From Arthrobacter sp. MYb23 (lineage in GTDB: Bacteria > Actinomycetota > Actinomycetes > Actinomycetales > Micrococcaceae), in the NCBI RefSeq assembly GCF_002979775.1, contig NZ_PCPR01000029.1, positions 1 through 58,746 of the forward strand: a DNA stretch of 58,746 bases, read 5' to 3'. The notes below the pieces were generated by a model. The model worked only from the letters and a program-made list of their open reading frames with translations, had not been told where the DNA came from and made no database searches. Shown here piece after piece: positions 1 to 8,454 of the stretch (its first letter is position 1; each line of letters begins with the position of its first letter). Position numbers and translations under genes: made by a program.

Positions 1-98
1 CCCGCCAGCGATTCGACTTCTGCACCCCCAATGAGATGATCAGAACCTTCCTGTTGCGATAACCGCTAGAAACCGCCCTCTCAGAACGGCCTTATCTG

Positions 99-695
99 CT
101 ACTTAGTTGGGTGGGTGGGCGCCAGCAGGACGTCCACCAGCTGGGTCAGCCCTTGGGCCATATCCACGGACTTGTCATAGAGCCACTGCAGCTGCAGGCC
201 GTCAAAGGCGGCCACTGTCAGCCTGGCCAGCATCACGGCGTCGACGTCGGTGCGTACCTCGCCGGCCTTCTGTCGCCGCTCAATGTCGGCTGCTACATCC
301 CGAATCACTGTCTCGTAGCGCTCTTTGAAGTAGGCGTGGGAGGCGTGCCCGGGATCGTTGGCCGTGGCGGATGCCACCGCGTACAGAGTAGTCAGCCCTG
401 GCTCCTGCTCGTTCCGTTCAGCGATGACGGGCATGAGACTCAACCCAACTTCTGATTCGCCGCCAACGGCCAACGAACGGCGGTCCCGTTCAGCCAAGAC
501 CGCGGTCAATAGTTCCTGCTTGCCCTTGAAGTAGTGGAACAAGGTGGCTTCCTTGACACCTACCAACTCGGCAACGCGCTTGAGCGCTGTTCCCTCAAAT
601 CCTTCGGTGGCGAAGACGTCGGTTGCCGTCTGGATGATCTGTTCGCGGCGTTCTGCCCCTTTGGCGTACTGGCCCCGGGCCCTCGTCGTAGACAT
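99..695 (-). CDS. TetR/AcrR family transcriptional repressor
   Basis: Predicted 198-aa DNA-binding repressor. The N-terminal helix-turn-helix is clear (residues ~18-62, with the typical 'VKEATLFHYFKGKQEL' recognition and tyrosine region), followed by an all-helical ligand domain of ordinary TetR length. It is divergent from the MFS exporter at 832, and an interrupted palindrome at 751-771 lies between them. The simplest reading is a repressor of that exporter and the GH3 gene, and of itself. The ligand cannot be read from sequence; a sugar or glycoside is a guess from the neighbouring glycosidase. Confidence 0.9.
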   Translation of the reverse strand: MSTTRARGQYAKGAERREQIIQTATDVFATEGFEGTALKRVAELVGVKEATLFHYFKGKQELLTAVLAERDRRSLAVGGESEVGLSLMPVIAERNEQEPGLTTLYAVASATANDPGHASHAYFKERYETVIRDVAADIERRQKAGEVRTDVDAVMLARLTVAAFDGLQLQWLYDKSVDMAQGLTQLVDVLLAPTHPTK

Positions 696-750
696 CCGCT
701 CAGTCTATTTCACGGTTCAAATATCGAGGATCACTCGACTTTTTTCCTAA

Positions 751-771
751 AAACCTAGTCACACTAGATTT
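751..771. promoter_or_regulatory. Candidate TetR operator (interrupted palindrome)
   Basis: The arms AAACCTAG and CTAGATTT (7 of 8 positions complementary) are separated by TCACA. The element lies between the divergent TetR gene and the MFS-GH3 pair, about 60 bp from each start. Position and symmetry fit an autoregulated TetR operator; this is inferred. Confidence 0.55.
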
Positions 772-831
772 TTGTCGCTACAGTCTTTTGCAGAGACCCA
801 ACGGTGGGTCGTCCGTTCATCAGGAGGCAGT

Positions 832-2112
832 GTGGCCCTCAATCTCAATCAGCAGGTGGCAAGCGCAGAAAGCGTCAGCCCGGGGCTCGGAAGCACCCCA
901 CCTAAAGCAGCTTCCCGCGCCTACGTCATAGGCATGCCCATCGCAAGCGCCGGCCTCTGGATGGCTGTTCTTGCCCCCGCCTTGGTAGTCCTTGCCATCA
1001 AGGTCTCAGAGATCACCACGCCGGATACACGCGCCGGAGCGCTCAGCCTCGTGGCGGGCGTTGGAGCGGCTGTCGCTTTGCTCGCCAACCCGTTCTTTGG
1101 CCGTCTCAGCGACCGAACCACATCCCGCTTCGGGATGCGCAAACCGTGGATTGTGGGCGGCTCCCTCATCGGCCTTGCAGCACTCTTCATATTGGGTTCG
1201 GCCACTGAAGTCGGCGCCGTCCTCGTTGCCTGGGTTGTAGCACAGCTGGGCTTCAACGCAGCCCTGGCCGCTCTTGTCGCAACACTTCCCGACCAAGCGG
1301 GTCCGGCGGAGCGCGGACGCCTTTCCGGACTCATCGGCATGACGTTGCCCATTGGCCTCGTGGCGGCGGCCTTCTTCGCGCAAATGTTCGAGACCGCCTT
1401 GCAAATGGCCGTTGTGCCCGGGATCGTAGGCTCCGCAATAGCCATTGCTTTCGCCTTCACTTTCAAGGACCGCGTCCTCACCGAGAAACCGGCGCCGCTG
1501 AACCTCAAGGAAATCCTCGGTTCCTTCTACTTCAACCCCAAGGATTACCCCGGCCTGGGGTGGGCTTGGGTCACCAAGTTCCTGGTCTACGTGGGTTACT
1601 GTGCCGGCCTTCTCTACCTGCCGTACTTCTTCACGGACCACCTCCGCGTCGCCGAAACGCAGGTCACCAGCCTGGTGTTCCAAGCAACCCTGGTGAGCTC
1701 TGCCGGCACCGTCATCACCAGCCTTGCCGGCGGCTGGATCAGCGATCGTCTTGGTAAGCGCAAAAGCATGGTCATCATCTCCGCCCTCATCATGATGGGT
1801 GGCCTGGTGGTCATCGCCACCAGCACCAACACCGGTCAGGTGCTGGTAGGCCAGGGAATCCTGGGCTTGGGCCTTGGCGTCTTCAGTGCCGTGGATGTAG
1901 CCCTCATTACCGATTTGCTGCCCAGTAACCAGTCAGAGAATGCCAAGACCTTTGGAGTCTTCAACATCGCCCAGGCCCTCCCCCAATCCCTGGTGCCTGC
2001 TATCGCCTTCCCCGTCATCGCCCTGGGTGGGTACCCCGCATTGTTCCTCGGAGGTGCGGCAGTCGGCATCATCGGCGCCCTCCTCGTCACACGTATCAAA
2101 GGAGTCAAGTAA
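832..2112 (+). CDS. MFS transporter, probable sugar/glycoside permease
   Basis: Predicted 426-aa integral membrane carrier with about 12 hydrophobic segments. The MFS signature between TM2 and TM3 is visible ('FGRLSDRTTSRFGMRKPW'), and a similar loop recurs in the second half ('GGWISDRLGKRKSM'). I chose the GTG at 832 because AGGAGG lies just upstream; a TTG at 772 in the same frame has no such support and overlaps the operator region. The GH3 gene starts directly after the stop codon, so the pair is almost certainly one transcript. Import of an oligosaccharide or aryl-glycoside for that enzyme is plausible, but the substrate is not determinable. Confidence 0.88.
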   Translation: MALNLNQQVASAESVSPGLGSTPPKAASRAYVIGMPIASAGLWMAVLAPALVVLAIKVSEITTPDTRAGALSLVAGVGAAVALLANPFFGRLSDRTTSRFGMRKPWIVGGSLIGLAALFILGSATEVGAVLVAWVVAQLGFNAALAALVATLPDQAGPAERGRLSGLIGMTLPIGLVAAAFFAQMFETALQMAVVPGIVGSAIAIAFAFTFKDRVLTEKPAPLNLKEILGSFYFNPKDYPGLGWAWVTKFLVYVGYCAGLLYLPYFFTDHLRVAETQVTSLVFQATLVSSAGTVITSLAGGWISDRLGKRKSMVIISALIMMGGLVVIATSTNTGQVLVGQGILGLGLGVFSAVDVALITDLLPSNQSENAKTFGVFNIAQALPQSLVPAIAFPVIALGGYPALFLGGAAVGIIGALLVTRIKGVK

Positions 2113-4608
2113 ATGAATCCCACACTCGCAGCTGCCGTCACGGCACCGCAGGCCGGATCCCCGGACGCCGAAGCGAAGATCCGTGAACTCGCCACGAGCC
2201 TGTCCCTTGAGCAGCAAGTACAACTGCTCACGGGCGCAGACGTCTGGTCCACCCACGCCATCCCGGAGATCGGCCTGTCCCGCGTGGTGATGTCCGACGG
2301 CCCGGCAGGTGTCCGCGGCGAAGACTTCGATGAGCGCCACGACTCCGTTTCCCTCCCGTCCTCGTCGGCCTTGTCCGCGACGTGGAGTGTCGAAACGGCC
2401 CGCCGCTACGGCCAGGTCCTGGGCCAGGAAGCCCGCCGGAAGGGAATCCACGCCGTCCTCGGCCCCACCATCAACCTCCACCGCTCACCCCTGGGTGGCC
2501 GCCACTTCGAGTGCATGAGCGAGGATCCGCGGCTCACCGCCACCATGGCCGCCGGGTACGTTGCCGGCGTGCAGTCCATGGGCGTGGGCGCCACCCCCAA
2601 GCACTACCTCGCCAACGAGGCCGAGACCGAGCGCTTCACCGCAGACTCCGTAGTGGACGAACGCCCGCTCCGCGAGCTGTACTTGGCCGCCTTCGAGGAT
2701 GCCATCACGGAGGCCCGCGCCTGGCTGGTGATGAGTTCCTACAACTCCATCAACGGCACCACGGCCAGCGAGAACAAGCTGCTGGAAACGCCGCTGTCCA
2801 CCGAGTGGGGCTTCGACGGCGTTGTAGTGTCCGACTGGACCGGCGTACGTTCCGTGGACGCAGCGAACGCCCACCAGGACCTGGAAATGCCGGGACCTGT
2901 AGGCCACTGGGGACCGAAGCTCCTCGCCGCCGTCAACGATGGCCGCGTCAGCCGGGAAGCCATCCTGGAGAAGGTCACCCGGATCCTGCGCCTGGCAGCC
3001 CGCGTCGGTTCACTCGAAGGCTTCGAACCTGCAGTCACCCAGCTCCCAACTCAACTGGACGGGGCCGCCGTCGCGCGTGAAGTAGCCGTCCGCGGCGCCG
3101 TGTTGGTCCGCAACAAGGGGCTCCTGCCGCTGGACGCCAAGGCACTCAGCAGCGTCGCCGTGATCGGCCACAACGCAGATGAAGCCCGCACCCAAGGCGG
3201 CGGAAGCGCCACCGTCATGCCCAAGTACACGGTCTCGCCGTTGGAGGGGCTGCGGAAGGCACTGCCCGACGACGTCACGGTCACCTACGCGCGGGGCGCC
3301 AAGGTTGCCGAGGGCATCCAGGCCTTCCCTCGCCACTCCCTGCACAACCCAGTGTCCAATGTGCCCGGAATCCGTGTGACTTTCCTGGCGGAAGACGGCA
3401 CGGAGATTTCCGGCGAAGACCGTTTGGCCTCGCACCTGATCTGGTTCGGCATTGGAATTCCCGACGGCGCGGCCTCCATCCGCATGGAAACGGACTGGAC
3501 GGCCGAAACAGAAGGCGTCCACCACGTGGGCGTCGGCACCGTGGGCCGCATCCGCTTTGTCCTGGACGGCACGGAAGTCTTCAACGACGAAATCAAGGAC
3601 GACACCGAAGTTCTGGGCGCCGCGCTTTTCGATCCGCCCAAGACTGTCCATGCCGTGGAAACCTCCGCCGGTCAGGCTGTCCGGATCGAAGCGGAGTACC
3701 AACTTCCCAAGGAACAGATCATCCCCTTCACGGCCATCCTCTTGGGCGAGGAAACCGTGGTGGCGGATCCACAGGCGGAGATCGACGCCGCCGTGGAAGC
3801 TGCCCGCAACTCCGACGTAGCCGTGGTGGTTGTTGGCACCAACGCGGCCATTGAATCCGAGGGCTTCGACCGCAAGAACCTGGACCTTCCCGGCCACCAG
3901 AACCAGCTGGTGGAGGCCGTGGCTGCGGCGAATCCGCGCACGGTGGTGGTGGTGAACTCGGGTTCGCCTGTGCTCATGCCGTGGCTCGATGCGGTGGACG
4001 CTGTCCTCCTGGGCTGGTTCGGTGGACAGGAATTCGGCAGCGCCATCGCTGACATCCTGCTGGGTGTCGAGGAACCAGGTGGACGCCTTCCCACCACCTG
4101 GCCCGCCGCGCTGGAAGATGTTCCCGTCCTCAGCACCACGCCCGTTGACGGCAAGGTGGTCTACACGGAGGGAATCCACATCGGCTACCGGGCATGGCTG
4201 AAGCAGGAAGCCGAAGGCGGGGCGGCTCCGGCCCTGCCGTTCGGTTATGGTCTTGGCTACACCACGTTCGAGTTCGGCAAGACCCACGCACCGCAGGTGG
4301 TCACTGCAGGCAATGATGTTGTGGTCCACGTTCCCGTCAAGAACACCGGCAGCCGCACTGGGCGGGAAGTAGTCCAGGTTTATCTGGAGCGCCCCGAATC
4401 TGCCATGGAGAGGCCCGTGCGCTGGCTCGCTGGCTACACTGGAACGCACCTCGCCCCGGCCGGCACGGAGAGCGTGGAAATACTCATCCCGGCCAAGGCG
4501 TTTGCACATTACGACGCCGGCTGGCAGTTTGAGCAGGGCACGTTCCGTTTGCTGGTTGGCCGCCACGCGGCCGACGACTTCCAAGAGCTGGACATCGAAC
4601 TTCGGTAA
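2113..4608 (+). CDS. Glycoside hydrolase family 3 (beta-glucosidase-like) with PA14 insertion
   Basis: An 831-aa GH3 enzyme. The (beta/alpha)8 domain spans ~20-300 with the nucleophile motif 'GFDGVVVSDW' (Asp241) and the KHY/R-H substrate loops ('GGRHFECMSEDP', 'TPKHYLANEAE'). An inserted PA14-like domain occupies ~415-545, the alpha/beta sandwich surrounds it (candidate acid/base in 'SEGFDR', ~582), and a fibronectin-III-like domain ends the protein (~700-830). There is no signal peptide, so it acts in the cytoplasm, consistent with the permease encoded immediately upstream (shared junction, Shine-Dalgarno GGAG inside the end of that gene). The family mostly removes terminal beta-linked glucose or xylose; exact specificity is unknown. 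Confidence 0.93.
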   Translation: MNPTLAAAVTAPQAGSPDAEAKIRELATSLSLEQQVQLLTGADVWSTHAIPEIGLSRVVMSDGPAGVRGEDFDERHDSVSLPSSSALSATWSVETARRYGQVLGQEARRKGIHAVLGPTINLHRSPLGGRHFECMSEDPRLTATMAAGYVAGVQSMGVGATPKHYLANEAETERFTADSVVDERPLRELYLAAFEDAITEARAWLVMSSYNSINGTTASENKLLETPLSTEWGFDGVVVSDWTGVRSVDAANAHQDLEMPGPVGHWGPKLLAAVNDGRVSREAILEKVTRILRLAARVGSLEGFEPAVTQLPTQLDGAAVAREVAVRGAVLVRNKGLLPLDAKALSSVAVIGHNADEARTQGGGSATVMPKYTVSPLEGLRKALPDDVTVTYARGAKVAEGIQAFPRHSLHNPVSNVPGIRVTFLAEDGTEISGEDRLASHLIWFGIGIPDGAASIRMETDWTAETEGVHHVGVGTVGRIRFVLDGTEVFNDEIKDDTEVLGAALFDPPKTVHAVETSAGQAVRIEAEYQLPKEQIIPFTAILLGEETVVADPQAEIDAAVEAARNSDVAVVVVGTNAAIESEGFDRKNLDLPGHQNQLVEAVAAANPRTVVVVNSGSPVLMPWLDAVDAVLLGWFGGQEFGSAIADILLGVEEPGGRLPTTWPAALEDVPVLSTTPVDGKVVYTEGIHIGYRAWLKQEAEGGAAPALPFGYGLGYTTFEFGKTHAPQVVTAGNDVVVHVPVKNTGSRTGREVVQVYLERPESAMERPVRWLAGYTGTHLAPAGTESVEILIPAKAFAHYDAGWQFEQGTFRLLVGRHAADDFQELDIELR

Positions 4609-4628
4609 TACAGAGGCAAAATGACGCT

Positions 4629-4656
4629 GGGTGGCGGGTTTTTTTGCCCGTCACCC
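4629..4656 (+). terminator. Hairpin after the GH3 gene
   Basis: A 10-bp stem (GGGTGGCGGG with CCCGTCACCC, one G-U pair) closes a T-rich 8-nt loop 20 nt after the GH3 stop. The T run sits in the loop rather than after the stem, so it may be a weak or atypical terminator. Confidence 0.4.
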
Positions 4657-4763
4657 ACGTGGTTTTCGCCACAAGCTGTGGAACTGGGGTATGGTATGGA
4701 ATTTTCGTGGCATGCTGTACGTTGCATACCCGGTAACCCCCTAACACGAAGAGGCATTAAAAA

Positions 4764-5063
4764 GTGGCAGCCGATTACGACGAACTCCGTACCGATGTAA
4801 AAGAGAACCAGGAGCAGTCCCTCCAGGCGCTCCAGTCCGCCAGCGCTCCCACGGCCAAGAGTGTCGTGCTTGAACTGGACGAAACCGATGGCCTTGACGC
4901 CAACGGCCCCGGCGGCGAAATCGTCGCCGAAGAACTGGTCATCCAGGTCATCCCGCAGGCAAATGACGAGTTCACTTGTCACTCCTGCTTCCTGGTCCGC
5001 CACCGTTCGCAGATTGCCCGCGAAAAAGATGGCGTCGCCTACTGCACTGACTGCGAAGGCTAA
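4764..5063 (+). CDS. DUF4193 zinc-ribbon protein
   Basis: A 99-aa protein of the actinobacterial DUF4193 family: an acidic N-terminal half and a C-terminal four-cysteine cluster ('CHSC' ... 'CTDC') that probably binds zinc. The GTG start at 4764 has GAAGAGG upstream. The family is near-universal in actinobacteria, usually next to housekeeping genes, but has no established function. A strong bidirectional terminator follows. Confidence 0.9.
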   Translation: MAADYDELRTDVKENQEQSLQALQSASAPTAKSVVLELDETDGLDANGPGGEIVAEELVIQVIPQANDEFTCHSCFLVRHRSQIAREKDGVAYCTDCEG

Positions 5064-5122
5064 GACGACCCACCACCCCGGCGGACTTACATCGTCAGGG
5101 AGTGCCGCCGTCGGGATTAAAT

Positions 5123-5163
5123 TGCGGAAGGACCGGAGCACACGCTCCGGTCCTTCCGCATTT
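5123..5163. terminator. Strong bidirectional terminator
   Basis: A perfect 17-bp stem (5123-5139 with 5144-5160) with the loop ACAC, followed by TTT. It lies between the convergent DUF4193 and LapA-domain genes and can serve both strands. Confidence 0.9.
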
Positions 5164-5167
5164 AACG

Positions 5168-5548
5168 TTAGTAACCGCCTCCTGGCCCACCAACCGCCTT
5201 CTTGCGACGGTGGTCCGAGAGCCTGAGTTGAAGGATTCGCGCCCCACCTGCAAGAGCAACCAGCACTCCTCCACCTACAGCGGCGATGAAAAGTGTGGTG
5301 CCCAAGGCGAGCGTCCCTTCCAGCCCAAAGAACCGGACCGTGATCATGTCCTGATTTTGGACAAAGAACGCTATCAACACCACCAGGACCACCAGACCCA
5401 CAGCTACTGCCACCCATAGAGCTGCGGTACGGGTTGGCCTGTGGTGGCCTGACGCCGGCGGGATCACCCGCTCCTGGGGCTCGGAACTACCTGAATCCGG
5501 GCGGGAGGCACTCCCCGGGACCCTTGCTGCATCGTCCTGGAAACTCAT
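5168..5548 (-). CDS. LapA/DUF1049-domain small membrane protein
   Basis: A 126-aa protein with a disordered, proline- and serine-rich N-terminal cytoplasmic region (~1-40) and two membrane segments (~43-63 and ~80-103) separated by the short motif 'FFVQNQDMITVRFFG'. This arrangement is typical of the LapA (lipopolysaccharide assembly A / DUF1049) family, which is also widespread in Gram-positives lacking LPS, where its role is unknown. It ends in a basic, glycine-rich tail. It appears monocistronic. Confidence 0.85.
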   Translation of the reverse strand: MSFQDDAARVPGSASRPDSGSSEPQERVIPPASGHHRPTRTAALWVAVAVGLVVLVVLIAFFVQNQDMITVRFFGLEGTLALGTTLFIAAVGGGVLVALAGGARILQLRLSDHRRKKAVGGPGGGY

Positions 5549-5593
5549 TTGATGGCCCCCTTATACGCCAGCACCTATATGCCACTCATATAA

Positions 5594-5605
5594 TAAGTAT
5601 GCTGA
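5594..5605. promoter_or_regulatory. TAAGTATGCTGA element upstream of the LapA-domain gene
   Basis: It matches 10 of 12 positions of the perfect palindrome TAAGCATGCTTA found upstream of the Mn-catalase gene (16671-16682), and both are preceded by an AT-rich ATARTAAG context. It may be a shared operator or a promoter feature. Confidence 0.35.
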
Positions 5606-5671
5606 CTAGCTGCTCAACAGTTGCACGGTGACCCGAGCAGGGTCAAGGTGGGAGCAGCCCCAAAAGTTGAG

Positions 5672-5701
5672 GAAGGGCCGGAGTTCGCAGTCCGGCCCTT
5701 C
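5672..5701 (-). terminator. Terminator of the 76-aa gene
   Basis: An 11-bp perfect GC-rich stem (5672-5682 with 5691-5701), 18 nt past the stop of the minus-strand gene at 5719. Read on the minus strand it is followed by CTCAACTTTT. Confidence 0.8.
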
Positions 5702-5718
5702 GGTATCCAGCGCCTCAG

Positions 5719-5949
5719 TTAGACGCTGTAGTCCGTGCTGGTGGGTCCGGAATCATTGTTCCGGACAGCGTAGTGATGGCCCTGGGAATCGGTCTCGACG
5801 TCGAAGTTCTTCAGATCCGCCTCGGAAGCGGTCTCGAAATCATCATGCCTGTGCACCACCGGGCTGTCCGTATCGCCGTGGGTTGCCGGTCCAAAAACGG
5901 ACTGCAGCCGCTCGGTCACATGGACGAAGCCTTCCATTCTGCGTCCCAT
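5719..5949 (-). CDS. Hypothetical 76-aa protein
   Basis: A small acidic soluble protein with no recognised domain. It begins 'MGRRMEGFVHVTERLQ' and ends in a polar tail. The ATG at 5949 is preferred over the in-frame GTG at 5958 because AAGGAGG lies about 8 nt before it and overlaps the alternative. A clear Shine-Dalgarno sequence and its own terminator support expression. Function unknown. Confidence 0.7.
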   Translation of the reverse strand: MGRRMEGFVHVTERLQSVFGPATHGDTDSPVVHRHDDFETASEADLKNFDVETDSQGHHYAVRNNDSGPTSTDYSV

Positions 5950-6062
5950 GTTTTCCACCTCCTTCCTTACCGGAGAGAGAAAAGCGGCAGGGCTGGTGCG
6001 CGCCGTTCAATGAGGCAATTTTACGCCCGAAATCCCGCCAAAGACGAGGGAAAGAGGACTCT

Positions 6063-6326
6063 CTACCGCAGGGATTTGTCGTCCGGGTTGCGGGGCACCA
6101 CATAGGTGCTGCCATCGGGACGGCGGAGGGTTTCCCATTGCTGAGTCTCAGCCTGGCGCTGGGCGAGCAGCTTCCGGTTTGCCTCGGTCATCTCATGGTC
6201 GAGGGAGCTGCTGTGCGCGGGGCCGAAAATCACCCGGAACTTCCCTGTGGCGCGCATGAATTTCCGTGTGTAGGACTCCTTGGCCACGCGGATCGACTCC
6301 TCTTTTAGGCGGTTCAATGAGTCCAT
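6063..6326 (-). CDS. Hypothetical 87-aa basic protein divergent from the OhrR-like regulator
   Basis: A helical, charged protein ('MDSLNRLKEESIRVAKESYTR...') with no signal peptide or membrane segment and no family I recognise. It is divergently transcribed from the MarR/OhrR-type regulator with an elaborate palindromic operator between (6328-6351), so it is probably a target of that regulator. That would make it a candidate oxidative-stress protein, by position only. Confidence 0.65.
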   Translation of the reverse strand: MDSLNRLKEESIRVAKESYTRKFMRATGKFRVIFGPAHSSSLDHEMTEANRKLLAQRQAETQQWETLRRPDGSTYVVPRNPDDKSLR

Positions 6327-6327
6327 A

Positions 6328-6351
6328 GTACGCTAATCATTAGTGCACTAA
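6328..6351. promoter_or_regulatory. Double MarR-type operator
   Basis: Two overlapping dyads lie between the divergent 87-aa gene and the MarR gene: CTAAT-C-ATTAG (6332-6342) with flanking symmetry, and the perfect 12-bp TTAGTGCACTAA (6340-6351). A further GCGCTAAT half-site lies at ~6367-6374. MarR/OhrR proteins bind such AT-rich dyads; the assignment is by position and symmetry. Confidence 0.65.
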
Positions 6352-6403
6352 CTAATTGGAGAGTGTGCGCTAATAGATCTGGCAGCGAGCACAGGAGGCA
6401 GCC

Positions 6404-6871
6404 ATGACAGCCATTGATGAATCCACCCGGGAGACCGACGACCTCCTCTTGGAACGCCAGCTGTGTTTCGCCCTGACCGTGGCCTCGCGCAGTGTTGTGG
6501 GCGTGTACAAGCCAGTGCTGGAGCGGCTCGGACTCACCCATCCCCAGTATTTGGTGATGCTGGCCCTCTGGGAACGAAGCCCCCGGACCCTGAAGGACAT
6601 CAGCGACAGCCTTCTCCACGAGCCGGCCACACTCTCTCCGCTGCTTCGCCGCCTCGAGGAAGCAGAGCTCGTTACCCGCGAGCGCGTTCCCGGCAATGAA
6701 CGGGCATTGGCGGTCAAGCTCACAGAGAAGGGTGCTGCACTCCGCGAACAGGCCACAGCTGTTCCGGGCGAGATCCGTGAACGCCTGCAGCTCAGCCGCG
6801 AAGAAGTAGCTGAGCTCCACCAAGCCATGACCGGGCTGATCGCCGCTACCCAGCGGCACACCGCCCTCTAG
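6404..6871 (+). CDS. OhrR-like MarR family peroxide-sensing regulator
   Basis: A 155-aa winged-helix regulator. The N-terminal 'LLLERQLCFALTVASRSV' and the following 'LGLTHPQYLVMLALWE' are the hallmarks of the OhrR subgroup, and Cys21 is the expected peroxidatic cysteine. No second cysteine is present, so it would be of the one-Cys type. The DNA-binding wing is the 'EPATLSPLLRRLEEAELVTRERVPGNERALAVKLTEKG' stretch (~73-107). OhrR proteins are derepressed by organic hydroperoxides and usually flank an ohr gene; none is visible here. The probable target is the divergent 87-aa gene. Confidence 0.85.
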   Translation: MTAIDESTRETDDLLLERQLCFALTVASRSVVGVYKPVLERLGLTHPQYLVMLALWERSPRTLKDISDSLLHEPATLSPLLRRLEEAELVTRERVPGNERALAVKLTEKGAALREQATAVPGEIRERLQLSREEVAELHQAMTGLIAATQRHTAL

Positions 6872-6981
6872 CAAACCCGCATAGCCCTAGCCAAGCACAC
6901 TGGCCCAGTGGTCTCCTTGAAGCGAACAGAGAAACGGGCACCACAAGTGCCACGTAAAATGGACGCAACCTAGGAGATCCC

Positions 6982-7500
6982 ATGCGCACGCGATTTGTTC
7001 GGCCCTTACTGGCACTACTGGCCGTCGCCGGTCTCGCCGCATGCTCAGGCACCCCCACACCAGGCTCCACAGGCAGCGGATCCCAGGCGCCGTCGTCGTC
7101 CGCTTCAAACAGCAGCCCAAGCAAAACTGCAACGCCCAGCGCATCAGTGGCCCCCGGCGCGGGCAACGCCGAACTGTCCATCACGCTCCTTGAGACTGCG
7201 GAAGCCGCGCCCCAGACCTTCACCCTCGTCTGCACAGGCGGCACGCCCGCGGCCGAAAGCAAGCATCCGTCCGCCGCAGAGGCCTGCAGCACACTCAAGA
7301 ACAGCCCCGCCATCCTGAGCCCCGCACCCACCCGGACGGACCAGGCCTGCACCATGCAGTACGGCGGCCCGGCAACGGCCAAGGTGACCGGTTCAGTGGA
7401 CGGAAAAGAAGTCAACGCATCCTTCAACCGCACGGACGGCTGCCAAATCGGCCTCTGGGACGCCGCGAAGAGCGTCCTCGGATCAGATGGCGGCCTCTAG
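6982..7500 (+). CDS. Lipoprotein with subtilisin-inhibitor (SSI)-like domain
   Basis: A 172-aa exported lipoprotein. The signal peptide ends in the lipobox 'LAAC' (Cys21); a Ser/Thr/Pro-rich linker (~22-62) precedes a domain resembling Streptomyces subtilisin inhibitor (MEROPS I16). Four cysteines (84, 102, 123, 154) match the two SSI disulfides, with the diagnostic 'C-x-x-x-Y-x-x-P' and 'G-x-x-V-x-x-x-F-x-R-x-x-x-C' spacing. By alignment to SSI (Cys71-Pro-Met73-Val-Tyr), the reactive-site P1 residue would be Met125, the same as in SSI itself. It overlaps the next gene by 14 nt. A secreted subtilase is encoded 2 kb away. Inhibitor activity is inferred. Confidence 0.75.
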   Translation: MRTRFVRPLLALLAVAGLAACSGTPTPGSTGSGSQAPSSSASNSSPSKTATPSASVAPGAGNAELSITLLETAEAAPQTFTLVCTGGTPAAESKHPSAAEACSTLKNSPAILSPAPTRTDQACTMQYGGPATAKVTGSVDGKEVNASFNRTDGCQIGLWDAAKSVLGSDGGL

Positions 7501-8425
7501 GCTGCGGCACCTCCCCCAGGAGCAATGGCTCGGGCTGGAGGCAGCCCACCACGCGCGCGTCGCGCGGTACGCAGATCCGTATCTGGCCAGGCGTTCGGCC
7601 GGCAAGAAGCACCCCGTGGAGGACTTCCTCTTCACGTATTACACGCAGAAGCCAGGCCAGTTGCAGCGCTGGCATCCCGGCCATGGCGTGGTCCTCAGCG
7701 GCGAACGCGCCCTGGAACGCGTCGCGTGGAAGTTCTACAGAATGCCCGACGACGGCGAACTCGCCTTAGTGGGGCTGGCTCCAGGAACGCCTGCGGTCAC
7801 CTTTGACCGGGACGGCTTTCTGGCCGACCGCGCAGAGGCCGTGCGCTTTGCCGGAATCATCCTCGCAGGCACCGCCAAGCGGCCTGCCCAATTTGGGTGC
7901 TTTGGGCTGCACGAGTGGGCCATGGTGTACCGGCAGGAAAAGTTTGAGCTGCGCCATGAATACCTGAAGCTGAGGCTCGGCGGCGAGGGCACTGACACCG
8001 TGGTGGAAGAGAACCGCATCCGTTGCTCGCACTTTGATGCTTTCCGTTTCTACACACCGGACGCTACCCCGCTGAACGAGCTCACCCCCACCCGCGAGAA
8101 CCAGCGGACCATGGAACAGCCGGGGTGCCTGCACGCCAACATGGACCTCTATAAGTGGGCGTACAAGTTGACCCCTGCCTTGCCGAGCGAGCTGGTGATG
8201 GACGCGTTCGAGTTGTCGTGGCGCATCCGGACGATGGATATGCAAGCATCACCCTACGATCTTGAAGAATGGGGCTACCCGCCCATCAGGATTGAGACAC
8301 CGCAGGGCAAGTCCGAGTACGTTGAATACCAGCGGGCTTTCGCGGCCGAATCCCAGGAGCTGCGGGCCCGTGTGCTCCAGGCAGTAGGGCCGCTCTTGGA
8401 CGAGCTGAGTGGCTTGGCTGCCTGA
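7487..8425 (+). CDS. Conserved protein often annotated as 3-methyladenine DNA glycosylase
   Basis: A 312-aa cytoplasmic protein beginning 'MAASRLRHLPQEQWLGLEAAHHARV', with the family-typical 'GKKHPVEDFLFTYYTQKPGQLQRWHPG'. As far as I recall, homologues across actinobacteria are labelled 3-methyladenine DNA glycosylase, but I see none of the motifs of the AlkA, Tag or AAG folds, so that label should be treated with caution. Conserved His and Cys residues ('GCFGLHEW', 'RCSHFDAFRFY', 'EQPGCLHANMDLYKW') suggest a metal or catalytic site. It overlaps the SSI-like lipoprotein gene by 14 nt and precedes the second SSI-like gene by 29 nt, so the three are probably co-transcribed. Confidence 0.7.
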   Translation: MAASRLRHLPQEQWLGLEAAHHARVARYADPYLARRSAGKKHPVEDFLFTYYTQKPGQLQRWHPGHGVVLSGERALERVAWKFYRMPDDGELALVGLAPGTPAVTFDRDGFLADRAEAVRFAGIILAGTAKRPAQFGCFGLHEWAMVYRQEKFELRHEYLKLRLGGEGTDTVVEENRIRCSHFDAFRFYTPDATPLNELTPTRENQRTMEQPGCLHANMDLYKWAYKLTPALPSELVMDAFELSWRIRTMDMQASPYDLEEWGYPPIRIETPQGKSEYVEYQRAFAAESQELRARVLQAVGPLLDELSGLAA

Positions 8426-8454
8426 GCACCCGCCGCCATCAGCGAAAGGTAACC

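Noticed and set aside
3010..4584. A 524-aa open frame antisense to the GH3 gene
   Set aside because: Same cause: a shadow of a GC-rich coding sequence, with no ribosome-binding site or recognisable domain.
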